DNA from: Actinomycetales bacterium SN12
GTDB taxonomy: Bacteria > Actinomycetota > Actinomycetes > Actinomycetales > Microbacteriaceae
DNA: 64,000 bases
Reading direction: 5' to 3'
Assembly: GCA_002837415.1 (NCBI GenBank)
Contig: PJCV01000003.1
Coordinates: 248,001 to 312,000, forward strand
The notes beneath the pieces were generated by a model, which had not been told where the DNA came from, did not search any database, and was given only the letters and a program-made list of their open reading frames with translations. Both the position numbers and the translations under genes were made by a program. Shown piece by piece: positions 27,179-36,712 of the stretch. Numbering within the stretch: the first letter of the stretch is position 1; each line of letters opens with the position of its first letter.

Positions 27179-28658
27179 ATGCCTGGGTCCGGAGGGAAAG
27201 TCACAGAAGTGCGGTCGCTGGTTCCAGCGCGGATGGATCGGCTGCCGTGGTCGCGATTCCATTGGCTGATCATCGTCGGACTCGGCTTCTCGTGGATCCT
27301 CGACGGACTCGAGGTGCAGATCGTCGCGGCGAACGGCTACGCCAAGACACTCGGGATGGGCCCGGCTGAAGTGGGACTGGCCGGCACCTGCTATCTGCTC
27401 GGTCAGGTGTTCGGAGCGCTCGTGTTCGGGCGCCTGGCGGATCGCCTCGGACGCAAGAAGCTGTTCCTCCTCTCGCTCGCCGTCTACCTGGTCGGCTCGG
27501 CCGTGGCGGGCCTGGCGTTCGCCCCCTGGTTCTTCTACATCTGGCGGTTCGTGGCGGGTGCCGGCATCGGCGGCGAGTACGCGGCCATCAACTCGGCCAT
27601 CGACGAGATCATCCCGGCGAAGTACCGCGGTCGTGTCGACATCGCCATCAACGGGACCTACTGGGGCGGCGCTGCCCTCGGTGCCGTGGCGAACATGTTC
27701 TTCCTGAACACCGAGATCCTCCCCGTCGACCTGGGCTGGCGGCTGAGCTTCTTCCTCGGGCCGGTGCTGGGTGTGCTGATCATCTGGCTGCGCCGGCACA
27801 TCCCGGAGAGCCCGCGGTGGCAGATGACCCACGGGCGCGAGGATGCCGCAGAGCGCAACGTCGACGACATCGAGGAGCGCATCCGCCGCGAGGGCAAGAC
27901 CATCGACCCCGTCGATGAGAGCAAGGCGATCACGGTCAAGGAGTACGGCAGCGTCCCCTTCCTCGTCATCATGAAGGTGCTGTTCAAGAAGTACCCCCGC
28001 CGCACCCTGGTCGGCATCACGATGATTCCCGCAGTCGTTCCTGTACAACGCGATCTTCTTCACCTACGCGCTGGTGCTGGAGAACTTCTACGACACGCCC
28101 CCGGCATCCGCGGGCCAGTACTTCATCATCTTCGCCGTCGGCAACCTCACCGGCGCACTCGTGCTGGGGCACTTCTTCGACACCTGGGGACGACGGCGGA
28201 TGCTGTTCGGCACCTACGTGCTGGCCGGCCTGATCCTGCTGGTGAGCGCCTTCATGTTCAACGCCGGCGTGCTGAACGCCGCGACGCACACGGCGTTCTG
28301 GTGCGCGTCGTTCTTCTTCGCCTCGGCCGGTGCTTCGGCCGCATATCTGACCGTCAGTGAGATCTTCCCGCTCGAGCTCCGCAGCCAGGTGATCTCGTAC
28401 GTCTTCTCGATCGGTCAGCTCGTCGGCGCGATCGCTCCCGTCCTGTACGGCTCGCTGATCGGCGCGAGCGCGGAGACGGGTGACCGCGGGCCGCTGTTCT
28501 GGGGATATGTGCTCGGCTCGGCGGTGATGATCTTCGGCGGAGTGATCTGCGGGATCTTCGGGATCAGCGCCGCCGGCAAGTCGCTGGAGGACGTCGCCGA
28601 CCCCCTCTCGCTGGTGTCCCCGGCCGAAGACGGCGTCACGCCGAAGGACGGGAGCTGA
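27179..28658 (+). pseudogene. MFS sugar/metabolite porter broken by a frameshift
   Basis: Residues from ATG 27179 (GAAGGGG in front) run through a normal first half of a major facilitator protein. This half contains GALVFGRLADRLGRKKLF and a central loop ending YPRRTLVGITMIPA. The frame then shifts at about 28031-28035. The family continues in another frame, starting SFLYNAIFFTYALVLENFYDTP, to a stop at 28658. The junction CCCGCAGTCG would restore a PAQSFLYN reading if two bases (GC) were added, suggesting loss of one GC of a GCGC. This may be a true null allele or a sequencing error. Intact, it would be a proton-linked porter of about 490 residues with 12 helices. Confidence 0.8.
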
Positions 28659-28703
28659 CGCCCACACGACGGCAGAGGCCGGGGCACCGCGGAACGCAGG
28701 AGT

Positions 28704-28717
28704 CTGCAACGTTGTAA
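28704..28717. promoter_or_regulatory. LacI-family operator upstream of its own regulator gene
   Basis: CTGCAACGTTGTAA differs at one base from CTACAACGTTGTAA at 29866-29879. It lies 56 bp before the regulator start codon, so negative autoregulation is likely. Confidence 0.7.
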
Positions 28718-28772
28718 CGTTGGCACCGAGCGGCATCGCCCGATGCCCGTCGACAAGCGGGGAAGGATGCCG

Positions 28773-29780
28773 ATGGCTGTCACGCTGCACGATGTGGCGA
28801 GACTGGCGGGGGTCTCGATCAAGACGGTGTCCAACGTCATCAACGACTACCCGCACATCCGCCCCGCCACGCGCGAGAAGGTCGAGAGGGCGATCGGCGA
28901 GCTGGGCTACACGCCCAACCTCACCGCGAGGAACCTGAGGTCGGGGCGCACCGGCGCGATCGCTCTCGCCCTGCCCGATCTCAGCCTGGCCTACTTCGCC
29001 GAGCTCGCCGCCCAGGTCATCCACGAGGCGGAGGCCGCCGGCGTCGTCGTTCTCGTCGAGCAGACCGGCGCAGACCGGGAGCGCGAACTCGATCTGCTGC
29101 GCAGTCCTCGACTCAAGCTCACCGACGGGCTGATCTTCAGCCCGCTGGGCATGGGGCCTGATGATGTGGCCGCTCTGGATGTGCCCTACCCGCTGGTGCT
29201 GCTCGGCGAGCGCATCTTCGACGGCCCGACCGATCACGTCACCATGCGCAACGTCGATGCCGCCCGTGCAGCGACCGAGCACCTCCTCGCACAGGGCCGT
29301 CGCCGGGTCGCGGTCGTCGGGGCGCACGAGGGCGAGATCGTCGGTTCGGCGGCCTTGCGGCTTCAGGGGTACCGCGAGGCGCTGAAGGCGGCAGGCATCG
29401 CGTACGACGACTCGATCGTCGGCTACACGACTCTCTGGCACCGGGCCAACGGCGCCGACTCGATGCGCGACATCCTCGCCAGGGGCGGGGAGTTCGACGC
29501 CGTGTTCGGGCTGAACGACACCCTGGCGCTCGGCGCGATGCGCGTGCTGCAGGAGACGGGACGACGGGTGCCCGATGATGTCTCGGTGATCGGCTTCGAC
29601 GGTCTCGACGAGGCGGCCTACTCGATTCCGTCGCTCACGACGGTCGATCCCGGCCGCAGCTGGATCGCGAAGACCGCCGTGTCGACGCTGCTGGATCGCA
29701 TCGGCGGAGCGGCGGATGCCGACCCGCGAACCCTCTTCGCCGACTACCGCATCCTCGAGCGCGAGTCGTCCGCCCGCTGA
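28773..29780 (+). CDS. LacI family transcriptional regulator of the arabino-oligosaccharide operon
   Basis: The 335-residue product starts MAVTLHDVARLAGVSIKTVSNVINDYPHIRP, a LacI helix-turn-helix with recognition helix KTVSNVIN and the hinge region near 45-60. A periplasmic-binding-like effector domain fills the remainder. ATG 28773 is preferred to those at 28743 and 28767 because GGGGAAGG stands at the right distance. It directly precedes a sugar ABC importer operon, and the same CAACGTTGTA operator is found before both. The ligand is probably an arabinose-containing sugar, by neighbourhood. Confidence 0.88.
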   Translation: MAVTLHDVARLAGVSIKTVSNVINDYPHIRPATREKVERAIGELGYTPNLTARNLRSGRTGAIALALPDLSLAYFAELAAQVIHEAEAAGVVVLVEQTGADRERELDLLRSPRLKLTDGLIFSPLGMGPDDVAALDVPYPLVLLGERIFDGPTDHVTMRNVDAARAATEHLLAQGRRRVAVVGAHEGEIVGSAALRLQGYREALKAAGIAYDDSIVGYTTLWHRANGADSMRDILARGGEFDAVFGLNDTLALGAMRVLQETGRRVPDDVSVIGFDGLDEAAYSIPSLTTVDPGRSWIAKTAVSTLLDRIGGAADADPRTLFADYRILERESSAR

Positions 29781-29820
29781 TCCGCGCCCGCGGTGAATGC
29801 GCGGTGCGTCGGACGGGCAG

Positions 29821-29879
29821 TTGACAGCGCCCGCTCGTCGGGTCACAATATCTCTACAACGTTTACTACAACGTTGTAA
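29821..29879 (+). promoter_or_regulatory. Promoter and double operator of the first sugar importer/arabinanase operon
   Basis: TTGACA (29821-29826) and ACAATA (29845-29850) form a sigma-70-like promoter with 18-bp spacing. Two operator-like sites follow directly: CTACAACGTTTACT (29854-29867) and CTACAACGTTGTAA (29866-29879), the latter holding a perfect 12-bp palindrome. A repressor bound there would cover the transcription start. Confidence 0.8.
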
Positions 29880-29953
29880 ATCCATGAGGATCGCTGGGCG
29901 GCTTGGCGCTGGGCGATGACATCGAAGTCAGCTCTGAGAGGAAGACCCGCACA

Positions 29954-31273
29954 ATGAAGTCACGGATCCTGGCCGTCGCCGGTGTGATCACACTCGCCGG
30001 CATCACCGCAACCGGCTGCTCCGCATCCGGAGCCGCGAGCGACGACGGCACGCTCACCTTCATGTTCCGAGGCAGCGACGCCGAGAAGGCCGCCTACACC
30101 AAGGCGATCGAGGAGTTCGAGAAGGCCAACGACGTCGATGTGAAGATCATCATGACCACGGCCGACGAGTACAGCACGAAGCTCAAGGCGGCCATCGCAG
30201 GCAAGAAGATCCCGGACGTCTTCTACGTCGACCCGGGCAGCGTGCAGGCGTACGTCCGCTCCGGCATCATCAAGGACATCACCGAGACCGTCGAGAAGGA
30301 GGTCGATCTCGACAACGTGTGGGCGTACGGGGTCGACAGCTACCGCTTCGACGGCACCCTCATGGGCAAGGGCGGCATCTACGCCATGCCGAAGGACGTC
30401 GGCCCATTCTCGTTCGGGTACAACAAGACGATGTTCGAGCAGGCGGGCCTGCCCCTGCCCGACGTCGACCAGCCCTACACCTGGGCCGAGTTCATCGACG
30501 TCGCCAAGAAGCTGACGAAGGACACCGACGGCGACGGCGAGCTCGACCAGTGGGGCACCGGCCTGAACGTGCAGTGGAACCTGCAGCCGTTCGTCTGGTC
30601 GAACGGCGGGGACTGGCTCAACGAAGACCGCACCGAGGTGACGGTCGACAGCCCCGAATTCGTCGAGGCCCTGCAGCTCTTCGCCGACATGAGCACGAAG
30701 GACGGCATCACGCCCTCGAGCTCGGACTCGCAGACCCTCGACACCTATCAGCGCTGGATGAAGGGCGAGATCGGGTTCTTCCCCGTCGGCCCCTGGGACG
30801 TGCCCACCTACGAGAAGCTCGACTTCGAGTGGGACCTGATCCCCTACCCGGTCGGCAAGACCGGCGAGACCGCCACCTGGACCGGAACCCTCGGCATCGC
30901 CGTCAGCGAGAGCACCAAGAACGCCGAGCTCGCCACCAAGCTCGCGATCTACCTCTCCACCAACGAGGCCGCGCAGCAGTCGCTCGTCGACGATGGCGTG
31001 CAGATCCCCAACCTCATCGACATGGCCGACACCTGGGTCGCCGACTCCACCACGCAGCCGGCGAACAAGCAGGAGTTCCTCGACATCGTCCAGGACTACG
31101 GCCGCGCGCTGCCCGCCAACACCACGTACAGCGCGGAGTGGTACGACGAGCTCTGGAAGAACATCCAGCCCGTGCTCGACGGCAAGCAGAGCGCGAAGGA
31201 CTACCTCGAAGAGGTGCAGCCGCGCATGCAGGAGCTGCTCGACAAGGCCAACGCCGACGCCGGCATCGGCTGA
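29954..31273 (+). CDS. CUT1 sugar ABC transporter substrate-binding lipoprotein
   Basis: The 439-residue product has a lipoprotein signal (MKSRILAVAGVITLAGITATGC; the lipobox Cys is near residue 22). A type-I extracellular sugar-binding domain follows, with GKKIPDVFYVDPG, MPKDVGPFSFGYNKTMFEQAG and ATWTGTLGIAVSE. It would capture oligosaccharides, by context arabino-oligosaccharides, on the outer face of the membrane. A TTGACA promoter with a tandem LacI operator lies upstream. A strong GC hairpin follows the stop, so the binding protein may be made in excess of the permeases. Confidence 0.88.
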   Translation: MKSRILAVAGVITLAGITATGCSASGAASDDGTLTFMFRGSDAEKAAYTKAIEEFEKANDVDVKIIMTTADEYSTKLKAAIAGKKIPDVFYVDPGSVQAYVRSGIIKDITETVEKEVDLDNVWAYGVDSYRFDGTLMGKGGIYAMPKDVGPFSFGYNKTMFEQAGLPLPDVDQPYTWAEFIDVAKKLTKDTDGDGELDQWGTGLNVQWNLQPFVWSNGGDWLNEDRTEVTVDSPEFVEALQLFADMSTKDGITPSSSDSQTLDTYQRWMKGEIGFFPVGPWDVPTYEKLDFEWDLIPYPVGKTGETATWTGTLGIAVSESTKNAELATKLAIYLSTNEAAQQSLVDDGVQIPNLIDMADTWVADSTTQPANKQEFLDIVQDYGRALPANTTYSAEWYDELWKNIQPVLDGKQSAKDYLEEVQPRMQELLDKANADAGIG

Positions 31274-31280
31274 TCATCCG

Positions 31281-31303
31281 CCGGGGGCGCACGGCGCCCC
31301 CGG
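31281..31303 (+). other. Intra-operon hairpin after the binding-protein gene
   Basis: CCGGGGGCGC (31281-31290) pairs with GCGCCCCCGG (31294-31303) around a 3-nt loop. It stands 8 bp after the stop codon and 33 bp before the permease start. A hairpin of the same type lies after the binding-protein gene at 53424-53450. Partial termination or protection of the 5' message are likely roles. Confidence 0.7.
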
Positions 31304-31336
31304 CCCCTGCATCCGGTACCCGAAAGGAGGTGAGCC

Positions 31337-32245
31337 ATGATGGGCTCTCCGACCACCATCCGCCGTTCCCGACTCCACCGCCGAGAGCACCTGGCCGCGG
31401 CCGCCTTCATCGCGGCTCCCGTCATCGGCTTCCTCATCTTCATCGGCTACCCGATGCTGTACGCCGTGTACGCCTCGTTCACCAAGTGGAACGGCCTGAG
31501 CGAGCCGACGTTCAACGGTCTCGACAACTACGTCGAGATGGTCAACGACCCGTACTTCTGGAAGGCGATGGGCAACACCGTCTTCATGATGATCGGCATC
31601 CCGATCGGCCTGGTCATCTCCCTCCTGCTCGCCCTCGCGCTGAACCGGCGCATGCGGGGCACGACCTTCTTCCGCACGGTCTACTACGTGCCGGTCATCT
31701 CCTCGCTCGCCGCCGTGGCGATCCTGTGGCAGTGGGCCTACAACGGCGACTTCGGACTCATCAACCAGGTGCTCGCGATGTTCGGCATCGACGGGCCGAA
31801 CTGGCTGCAGGATGCGTCCACGGCGAAGCCCGCGATCATCATCATGGCGGTGTGGAAGGGCATCGGCTTCTCGATGCTGCTCTATCTCGCCGCCCTGCAG
31901 TCCGTGCCGAGGCACCTGTACGAGGCTGCGGCGATCGACGGCGCGAACGCCCTGCAGCAGTTCCGTCACATCACCATCCCGATGCTGCGACCGGTCACCT
32001 TCTTCCTCGTGGTCACCAGCATCATCGGCGGGGCGCAGATCTTCATCGAGATCAACATCATGACCCCCACCGGGGGCCCGGAGTTCTCCACGGCATCCAT
32101 CGTCTGGTACATCTGGCAGAAGGCCTTCAACTACCTGCAGATGGGCTATGCCACCTCGATGTCCGTGGTGCTGGGACTGGTGGTGTTCGTCATCACGGCG
32201 ATCCAGTTCCAGATGAACCGACGCTCCCAGTTCTCGATCGAGTGA
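31337..32245 (+). CDS. CUT1 sugar ABC transporter permease (MalF-like)
   Basis: The 302-residue product has six predicted membrane helices and the cytoplasmic EAA loop YEAAAIDGANALQQFRHITIPMLRP, which contacts the ATPase. It is the first of two permeases of this importer. The ribosome site AAAGGAGGTGA is close to perfect, stronger than those of neighbours, which suits its place after an internal hairpin. The N-terminus is basic and cytoplasmic (RRSRLHRREH). No ATPase gene occurs in the operon. Confidence 0.9.
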   Translation: MMGSPTTIRRSRLHRREHLAAAAFIAAPVIGFLIFIGYPMLYAVYASFTKWNGLSEPTFNGLDNYVEMVNDPYFWKAMGNTVFMMIGIPIGLVISLLLALALNRRMRGTTFFRTVYYVPVISSLAAVAILWQWAYNGDFGLINQVLAMFGIDGPNWLQDASTAKPAIIIMAVWKGIGFSMLLYLAALQSVPRHLYEAAAIDGANALQQFRHITIPMLRPVTFFLVVTSIIGGAQIFIEINIMTPTGGPEFSTASIVWYIWQKAFNYLQMGYATSMSVVLGLVVFVITAIQFQMNRRSQFSIE

Positions 32246-32251
32246 GGCAGC

Positions 32252-33208
32252 ATGACTCTTACCACTTCGCCGCCGCCCGCGACCGCACTGGCCGTGCTCC
32301 CGCCGGATCACCGGAGCCCTCGCCGTCGTCGGCGCGGTGCCCCAGGCGACTCGGCCGTCCCGGTGGGCATGCGCTCGCGCGCGTACCGCTCGATGAACGT
32401 CATCGTCACCATCGTGCTCGCCATCGGTGGCGTCATCATGATCGCGCCGCTGCTGTGGACCTTCACGACCTCGCTGAAGACGAGAGAGGCCGTGTTCGCG
32501 CTGCCTCCGCAGTGGATCCCCGACCCCGTGCAGTGGGAGAACTACCTGCGCGTGTGGTCGGCCGGCCCGCTCGCCAGCGGCATCTGGAACAGCATCGTCG
32601 TCTCGGTGAGCGTGACCGTGGTCGGCACCGCGACCAGCGCGCTCGCCGCCTTCGCGTTCGCCAAGATGCGGCTGCCGTTCAAGAACGTCGTGTTCCTGAC
32701 CCTGCTCGTGGCGATCATGATCCCGTTTCCGACGATCATGATCCCGCAGTTCAAGATGTTCGGCGATCTGGGCATGGTCGACACCCTGTGGCCGCTCATC
32801 CTGCCCGGCCTGTTCGGCAACATCGTGATGATCTTCTTCCTGCGCCAGTTCCTCGACTCGGTGCCCGACTCGATCATCGAGGCGGCCAAGCTCGACGGCG
32901 CCGGCTACCTGCGCATCTTCTGGACGCTCATCTTCCCCGCCATCCGTCCCGCGGTCGCGGCGCAGTTCATCCTGTGGTTCATGGCGGTGTGGAACGACTA
33001 CCTGGCGCCGATCATCTACCTGAACTCTCCCGAGAGGCAGACGCTGCAGCTCGTGATCGCGAGCTTCAACGCCACCTACGCGAGCCAGACCGACTACCCG
33101 CTGATCATGGCGGCATCGTTCATCGCGCTCATCCCCGTGCTCGTCGTGTTCGTGATCTTCCAGCGGCAGATCATCGAATCGGTCGCGCTGACCGGGGCGA
33201 AGGGCTGA
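32252..33208 (+). CDS. CUT1 sugar ABC transporter permease (MalG-like)
   Basis: The 318-residue second permease has an Arg/Pro-rich N-terminus of about 45 residues and six helices. Its EAA loop is IEAAKLDGAGYLRIFWTLIFPAIRP. It pairs with the gene 6 bp upstream to form the channel for oligosaccharides. A cytosolic GH43 enzyme starts 2 bp after its stop codon, so import and hydrolysis are made together. The transporter lacks its own nucleotide-binding protein and probably uses a shared MsiK-type ATPase encoded elsewhere. Confidence 0.9.
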   Translation: MTLTTSPPPATALAVLPPDHRSPRRRRRGAPGDSAVPVGMRSRAYRSMNVIVTIVLAIGGVIMIAPLLWTFTTSLKTREAVFALPPQWIPDPVQWENYLRVWSAGPLASGIWNSIVVSVSVTVVGTATSALAAFAFAKMRLPFKNVVFLTLLVAIMIPFPTIMIPQFKMFGDLGMVDTLWPLILPGLFGNIVMIFFLRQFLDSVPDSIIEAAKLDGAGYLRIFWTLIFPAIRPAVAAQFILWFMAVWNDYLAPIIYLNSPERQTLQLVIASFNATYASQTDYPLIMAASFIALIPVLVVFVIFQRQIIESVALTGAKG

Positions 33209-33210
33209 TC

Positions 33211-34533
33211 GTGTTCGACACGGCAGACACCGCGACCTGGGGTGCCCGAAACGCGCACGACCCGACCGTCGTGCGCGGCGACGACGGCCTCTGGTACATG
33301 TTCTCGACCGACGCCGCGTCCGGGCTCGACCGGGTGCCGGCGGGCGCTCACGTGCGCACCTCGCCGGATCTGGTCACGTGGACCTACCGCGGCACGGCCC
33401 TCGCGGGCGTGCCGGCGCCGGCCGCCTCCTGGTCGGCGGCCGCGGGACTGTGGGCACCCGAGGTGGTGCGCTGGCCCGCGTCGGATGCCGATGGCGGGGC
33501 GCAGCGCGAGGCGCGCTGGCACATGTACTACTCCGCCTCGACCTTCGGCTCGCGCACATCGGCGATCGGACTCGCCACCGCACCCGAGCCGGCCGGCCCC
33601 TGGCACGACGAGGGCATCGTGATCGCGACGGATCACGCGAGTGACACGATCAACGCGATCGACGCCGCGATCATCTTCGACGGGCAGGGCTCGCCCTGGA
33701 TGCTGTACGGATCGTTCTTCGGCGGCATCCATGCCGTCGAGCTCGCGCTCGAGACCGGCAGACGACTCCGTGACGAGCCGGGCACGCTGATCGCCCGCCG
33801 CCCGGTCGGCGTCGACGGCGCCATCGAGGGCGCCTACGTGGTGGAGCGCGACGGACGCTACGTGCTCTTCGTGTCGTACGACTCGCTTGTCGACACATAC
33901 AGCGTGCGAGTCGGCGTCTCCGACTCGATCACCGGGCCCTACCTCGACCACCAGGGGCGCGATCTCACCTCGCCGACCGAGGAGGACGCCGTCGCGACCG
34001 GCACCAAGGTGCTCGGGGGCATGCGCCTGCCGGGGGCTGCGGGGCTGATCGCGCCGGGGCACAACTCGATCTTCCAGGACGGCGCCGACACCTTCATGGT
34101 TCATCACGTGCGCTTCGCGGACGCGCCGGCCGAGCACGAGGCGCAGATCCGACGCGTGCACTGGACGGCCTCGGGCTGGCCCGTTGTCTCGCCGCACGCG
34201 TACGCCGGGCCCGGCACCGAGCGCCTCGCGACTGCCGAGCCGGTGGCGGGGGAGTGGGATGCCGTGCGCTTCGCGCCGGAGAACGCCGGCATCGTCGACG
34301 CCGAGCGGGTGCGCATCGAGTCGGATCTCGTGTGCGCAGGGGGACCGGTCGCGACGCGGCTCAGAGTGATCGCCGATGCCTCGCCGCGCTCCGGTGGATC
34401 GAGAGCGACGGTCGTGCTGGATGCCGTGGTCTTCGGTGCGTGGGATCAGGTCGCCGGATGCACGGTGCTCGCGTTCAGCGGCATCGACGCGGACGGTGTG
34501 GTCTGGAGCGGCTCGAAGGCGGTGGAAGCATGA
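33211..34533 (+). CDS. Glycoside hydrolase family 43 protein, cytosolic (arabinan/arabino-oligosaccharide-acting)
   Basis: The 440-residue product opens with the GH43 five-bladed propeller signature. The catalytic base Asp is in NAHDPTVV, the pKa-modulating Asp in NAIDAAIIFD, and the acid Glu is probably in IEGAYVVERDG. SGLWAPEV and FGSRTSAIGLATA are also typical. No signal peptide is present, so it works in the cytosol on imported oligosaccharides. About 110 C-terminal residues form an extra beta region. GTG 33211 is used because GAAGGG precedes it. It overlaps the DUF624 gene by ATGA. It may be an exo- or endo-1,5-alpha-L-arabinanase, or an arabinofuranosidase. Confidence 0.82.
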   Translation: MFDTADTATWGARNAHDPTVVRGDDGLWYMFSTDAASGLDRVPAGAHVRTSPDLVTWTYRGTALAGVPAPAASWSAAAGLWAPEVVRWPASDADGGAQREARWHMYYSASTFGSRTSAIGLATAPEPAGPWHDEGIVIATDHASDTINAIDAAIIFDGQGSPWMLYGSFFGGIHAVELALETGRRLRDEPGTLIARRPVGVDGAIEGAYVVERDGRYVLFVSYDSLVDTYSVRVGVSDSITGPYLDHQGRDLTSPTEEDAVATGTKVLGGMRLPGAAGLIAPGHNSIFQDGADTFMVHHVRFADAPAEHEAQIRRVHWTASGWPVVSPHAYAGPGTERLATAEPVAGEWDAVRFAPENAGIVDAERVRIESDLVCAGGPVATRLRVIADASPRSGGSRATVVLDAVVFGAWDQVAGCTVLAFSGIDADGVVWSGSKAVEA

Positions 34534-35216
34534 GCGCCGACGCCTACCCTGCTGCAGGCTGGACCGGCCGGGTCATGCAGGCGCTGAACGCCGTGTGGAC
34601 CCTGGTGCTCGTCAACCTGCTGTTCGCCGGCGGCGTGCTCGCGGGGCTCGTGGTGGCAGGCGTCATGCCGGCCGGTGTCGCCGCGGCATCCGTCCTGCTG
34701 CCCGGCGGGCTCTCCGCCGGCGACGGCCTGGTGCGGGCCTTCGCGCGGCAGTACCGCGCCTCCTTCCGGAGGGCGAACCTCACCGGCATCCCGTTCCTGA
34801 TCGCCGCTCTGCTGCTGGCCGCCGATGCGGTGGTGCTGTCCCGTCTCGACGGCCCTGCCGCCGCCGGACTGTCTGGACTCACCGCGATCGTCGCTCTCGT
34901 CGTGATCGTCGCTCTCGCCGTCACGGTGACCCTGCTCACGCGACACGACGACCGGCCCGCTGCGGTGCTGCGTGCGGCCGTCGCCGTCGCGCTCGCCGCG
35001 CCGCTCACCGGCCTCGGCGTGCTGCTCACGCTGCTCGCCACCGCGGTCATCGCCACGGTGCTCCCCGTGACGATCCCGCTCGTCGGCGTCTCCCTGCCGC
35101 TCGCGATCGCCGTGCGCCTGATCGACCGCCGACTCGCCCGCCTTCCGCTCGGCGCTTCCCAGCCGATCCTCGACTCAGCCTCCGACCCCCATCACCCAGA
35201 CAAGGAAATCCTGTGA
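34530..35216 (+). CDS. DUF624 (YesL-like) membrane protein
   Basis: The 228-residue membrane protein begins with the family pattern GWTGRVMQALNAVWTLVLVNLLFAGG. About five to six hydrophobic helices follow, with a short linker FRRANLTGIPF between the second and third. YesL/DUF624 proteins are encoded next to sugar ABC importers and polysaccharide hydrolases, but their role is not established. It is embedded in the operon by ATGA and GTGA overlaps on both sides. This implies tight co-expression with the GH43 and GH51 enzymes. Confidence 0.78.
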   Translation: MSADAYPAAGWTGRVMQALNAVWTLVLVNLLFAGGVLAGLVVAGVMPAGVAAASVLLPGGLSAGDGLVRAFARQYRASFRRANLTGIPFLIAALLLAADAVVLSRLDGPAAAGLSGLTAIVALVVIVALAVTVTLLTRHDDRPAAVLRAAVAVALAAPLTGLGVLLTLLATAVIATVLPVTIPLVGVSLPLAIAVRLIDRRLARLPLGASQPILDSASDPHHPDKEIL

Positions 35217-36712
35217 CCAAGGCACGCATCTCCATCGACCGGACCGCGGTCGTCGCTCCGATCGATCGGCGCATCTTCGGCTCGTTCGTCGAGCACCTCG
35301 GCCGCTGCGTCTACGACGGCATCTACGAGCCCACCCACCCGACCGCCAACGAGGACGGCTTCCGTCTCGACGTCGTCGACCTGGTGCGCGAGCTCGGCTC
35401 GACCACCATCCGCTACCCCGGCGGCAACTTCGTCTCGGGCTTCCGCTGGGAGGACTCGGTCGGCCCCCGTGAGAAGCGCCCCGTGCGCCGGGATCTCGCC
35501 TGGCACTCGCTCGAGACTAACCAGGTGGGCGTCGACGAGTTCTCGCGCTGGCTCGAGCTCACCGGCTCCGAGCTGATGATGGCCGTCAACATGGGCACCC
35601 GAGGCATCGAGGCGGCTCTCGACCTGCTCGAGTACTGCAACCACCCCTCCGGCACGGCGCTCAGCGACCAGCGCATCGCCAACGGCACCGTCGAGCCGCA
35701 CGACATCCGCATGTGGTGCCTCGGCAACGAGATGGACGGCCCCTGGCAGACGGGCTACATGACCGCGGAGGACTACGGCAAGATCGCCGCTCGCACCGCG
35801 CAGGCGATGAAGTCCGCCGACCGCACCCTCGAGCTTGTGGTGTGCGGGTCGTCGGGCTCTGCCATGCCGACCTTCGGCGACTGGGAGCGCACGGTGCTCG
35901 AGCACACGTACGAGCACGTCGACTTCATCTCGTGCCACGCCTACTACCAGGAGCGCGGCGGCGACCTCGCCTCGTACCTCGCGTCGTCCATCGACATGCA
36001 GTACTTCATCGAGACGGTCGTCGCGACCGCCGACCACGTCGGCCACAAGCTCAAGTCGAGCAAGAAGATCAAGCTCTCGTTCGACGAGTGGAACATCTGG
36101 TACCTCGACGAGCACCGCGAGTCGGACGAGGTCAACGACGAGTGGCGCTACGCGCCTCGCCAGCTCGAGGACGTCTACTCCGTGGCGGATGCCGTGGTGC
36201 TCGGCAACCTGCTGATCACGCTGCTGAAGAACCACGACCGCGTCGCGTCCGCCTCGCTCGCGCAGCTCGTGAACGTGATCGCTCCGATCATGACCGAACC
36301 GGGCGGCGACGCCTGGCGGCAGACCACCTTCTTCCCCTTCTCGGTCACGTCCCGGCTGGCGAAGGGCGAGATCATCAGGCCCCGCATCGAGGCCGGCACC
36401 TATGAGACGGCCGTCTACGGAGAGGCGCCGTTGGTCGACTCGGTGGTCACCGTCGACGAGGGATCGGCCGCGGTGTTCCTCGTGAACCGCAGCCAGACCG
36501 AGCCGATCGAGGTGAGCATCGCCGTCGACGGACTCGGCATCTCGACGATCGACGAGGCGGTCACGCTGTGGGATGACGACGTGTACGCGAAGAACACCCT
36601 CACCGACCAGAACCGCGTGGGGCTGAAGAGCCTCGAGGGGGCGACGATCAGCGACGGCGTCCTGACCGTGACGCTCCCGCCCGTCTCCTGGTCGGCGCTG
36701 TCGCTGTCGTGA
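35213..36712 (+). CDS. abfA: Alpha-L-arabinofuranosidase, GH51
   Basis: The 499-residue product starts TKARISIDRTAVVAPIDRRIFGSFVEHLGRCVYDGIYEP. This is the classic start of intracellular GH51 enzymes. The acid/base Glu is in WCLGNEMDGPWQ and the nucleophile Glu in LSFDEWNIWY. It cleaves terminal alpha-L-arabinofuranosyl residues from oligosaccharides in the cytosol. The C-terminal beta-sandwich (about 390-499) is complete. AAGGAAATCCT precedes the GTG start, which overlaps the DUF624 stop. A second GH51 gene with closely similar motifs lies at 39276-40799. Confidence 0.93.
   Translation: MTKARISIDRTAVVAPIDRRIFGSFVEHLGRCVYDGIYEPTHPTANEDGFRLDVVDLVRELGSTTIRYPGGNFVSGFRWEDSVGPREKRPVRRDLAWHSLETNQVGVDEFSRWLELTGSELMMAVNMGTRGIEAALDLLEYCNHPSGTALSDQRIANGTVEPHDIRMWCLGNEMDGPWQTGYMTAEDYGKIAARTAQAMKSADRTLELVVCGSSGSAMPTFGDWERTVLEHTYEHVDFISCHAYYQERGGDLASYLASSIDMQYFIETVVATADHVGHKLKSSKKIKLSFDEWNIWYLDEHRESDEVNDEWRYAPRQLEDVYSVADAVVLGNLLITLLKNHDRVASASLAQLVNVIAPIMTEPGGDAWRQTTFFPFSVTSRLAKGEIIRPRIEAGTYETAVYGEAPLVDSVVTVDEGSAAVFLVNRSQTEPIEVSIAVDGLGISTIDEAVTLWDDDVYAKNTLTDQNRVGLKSLEGATISDGVLTVTLPPVSWSALSLS

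Noticed and set aside
28028..28040. Programmed ribosomal frameshift in the MFS gene
   Set aside because: No slippery heptamer or downstream stimulatory structure is evident, and MFS porters are not known to use frameshifting.
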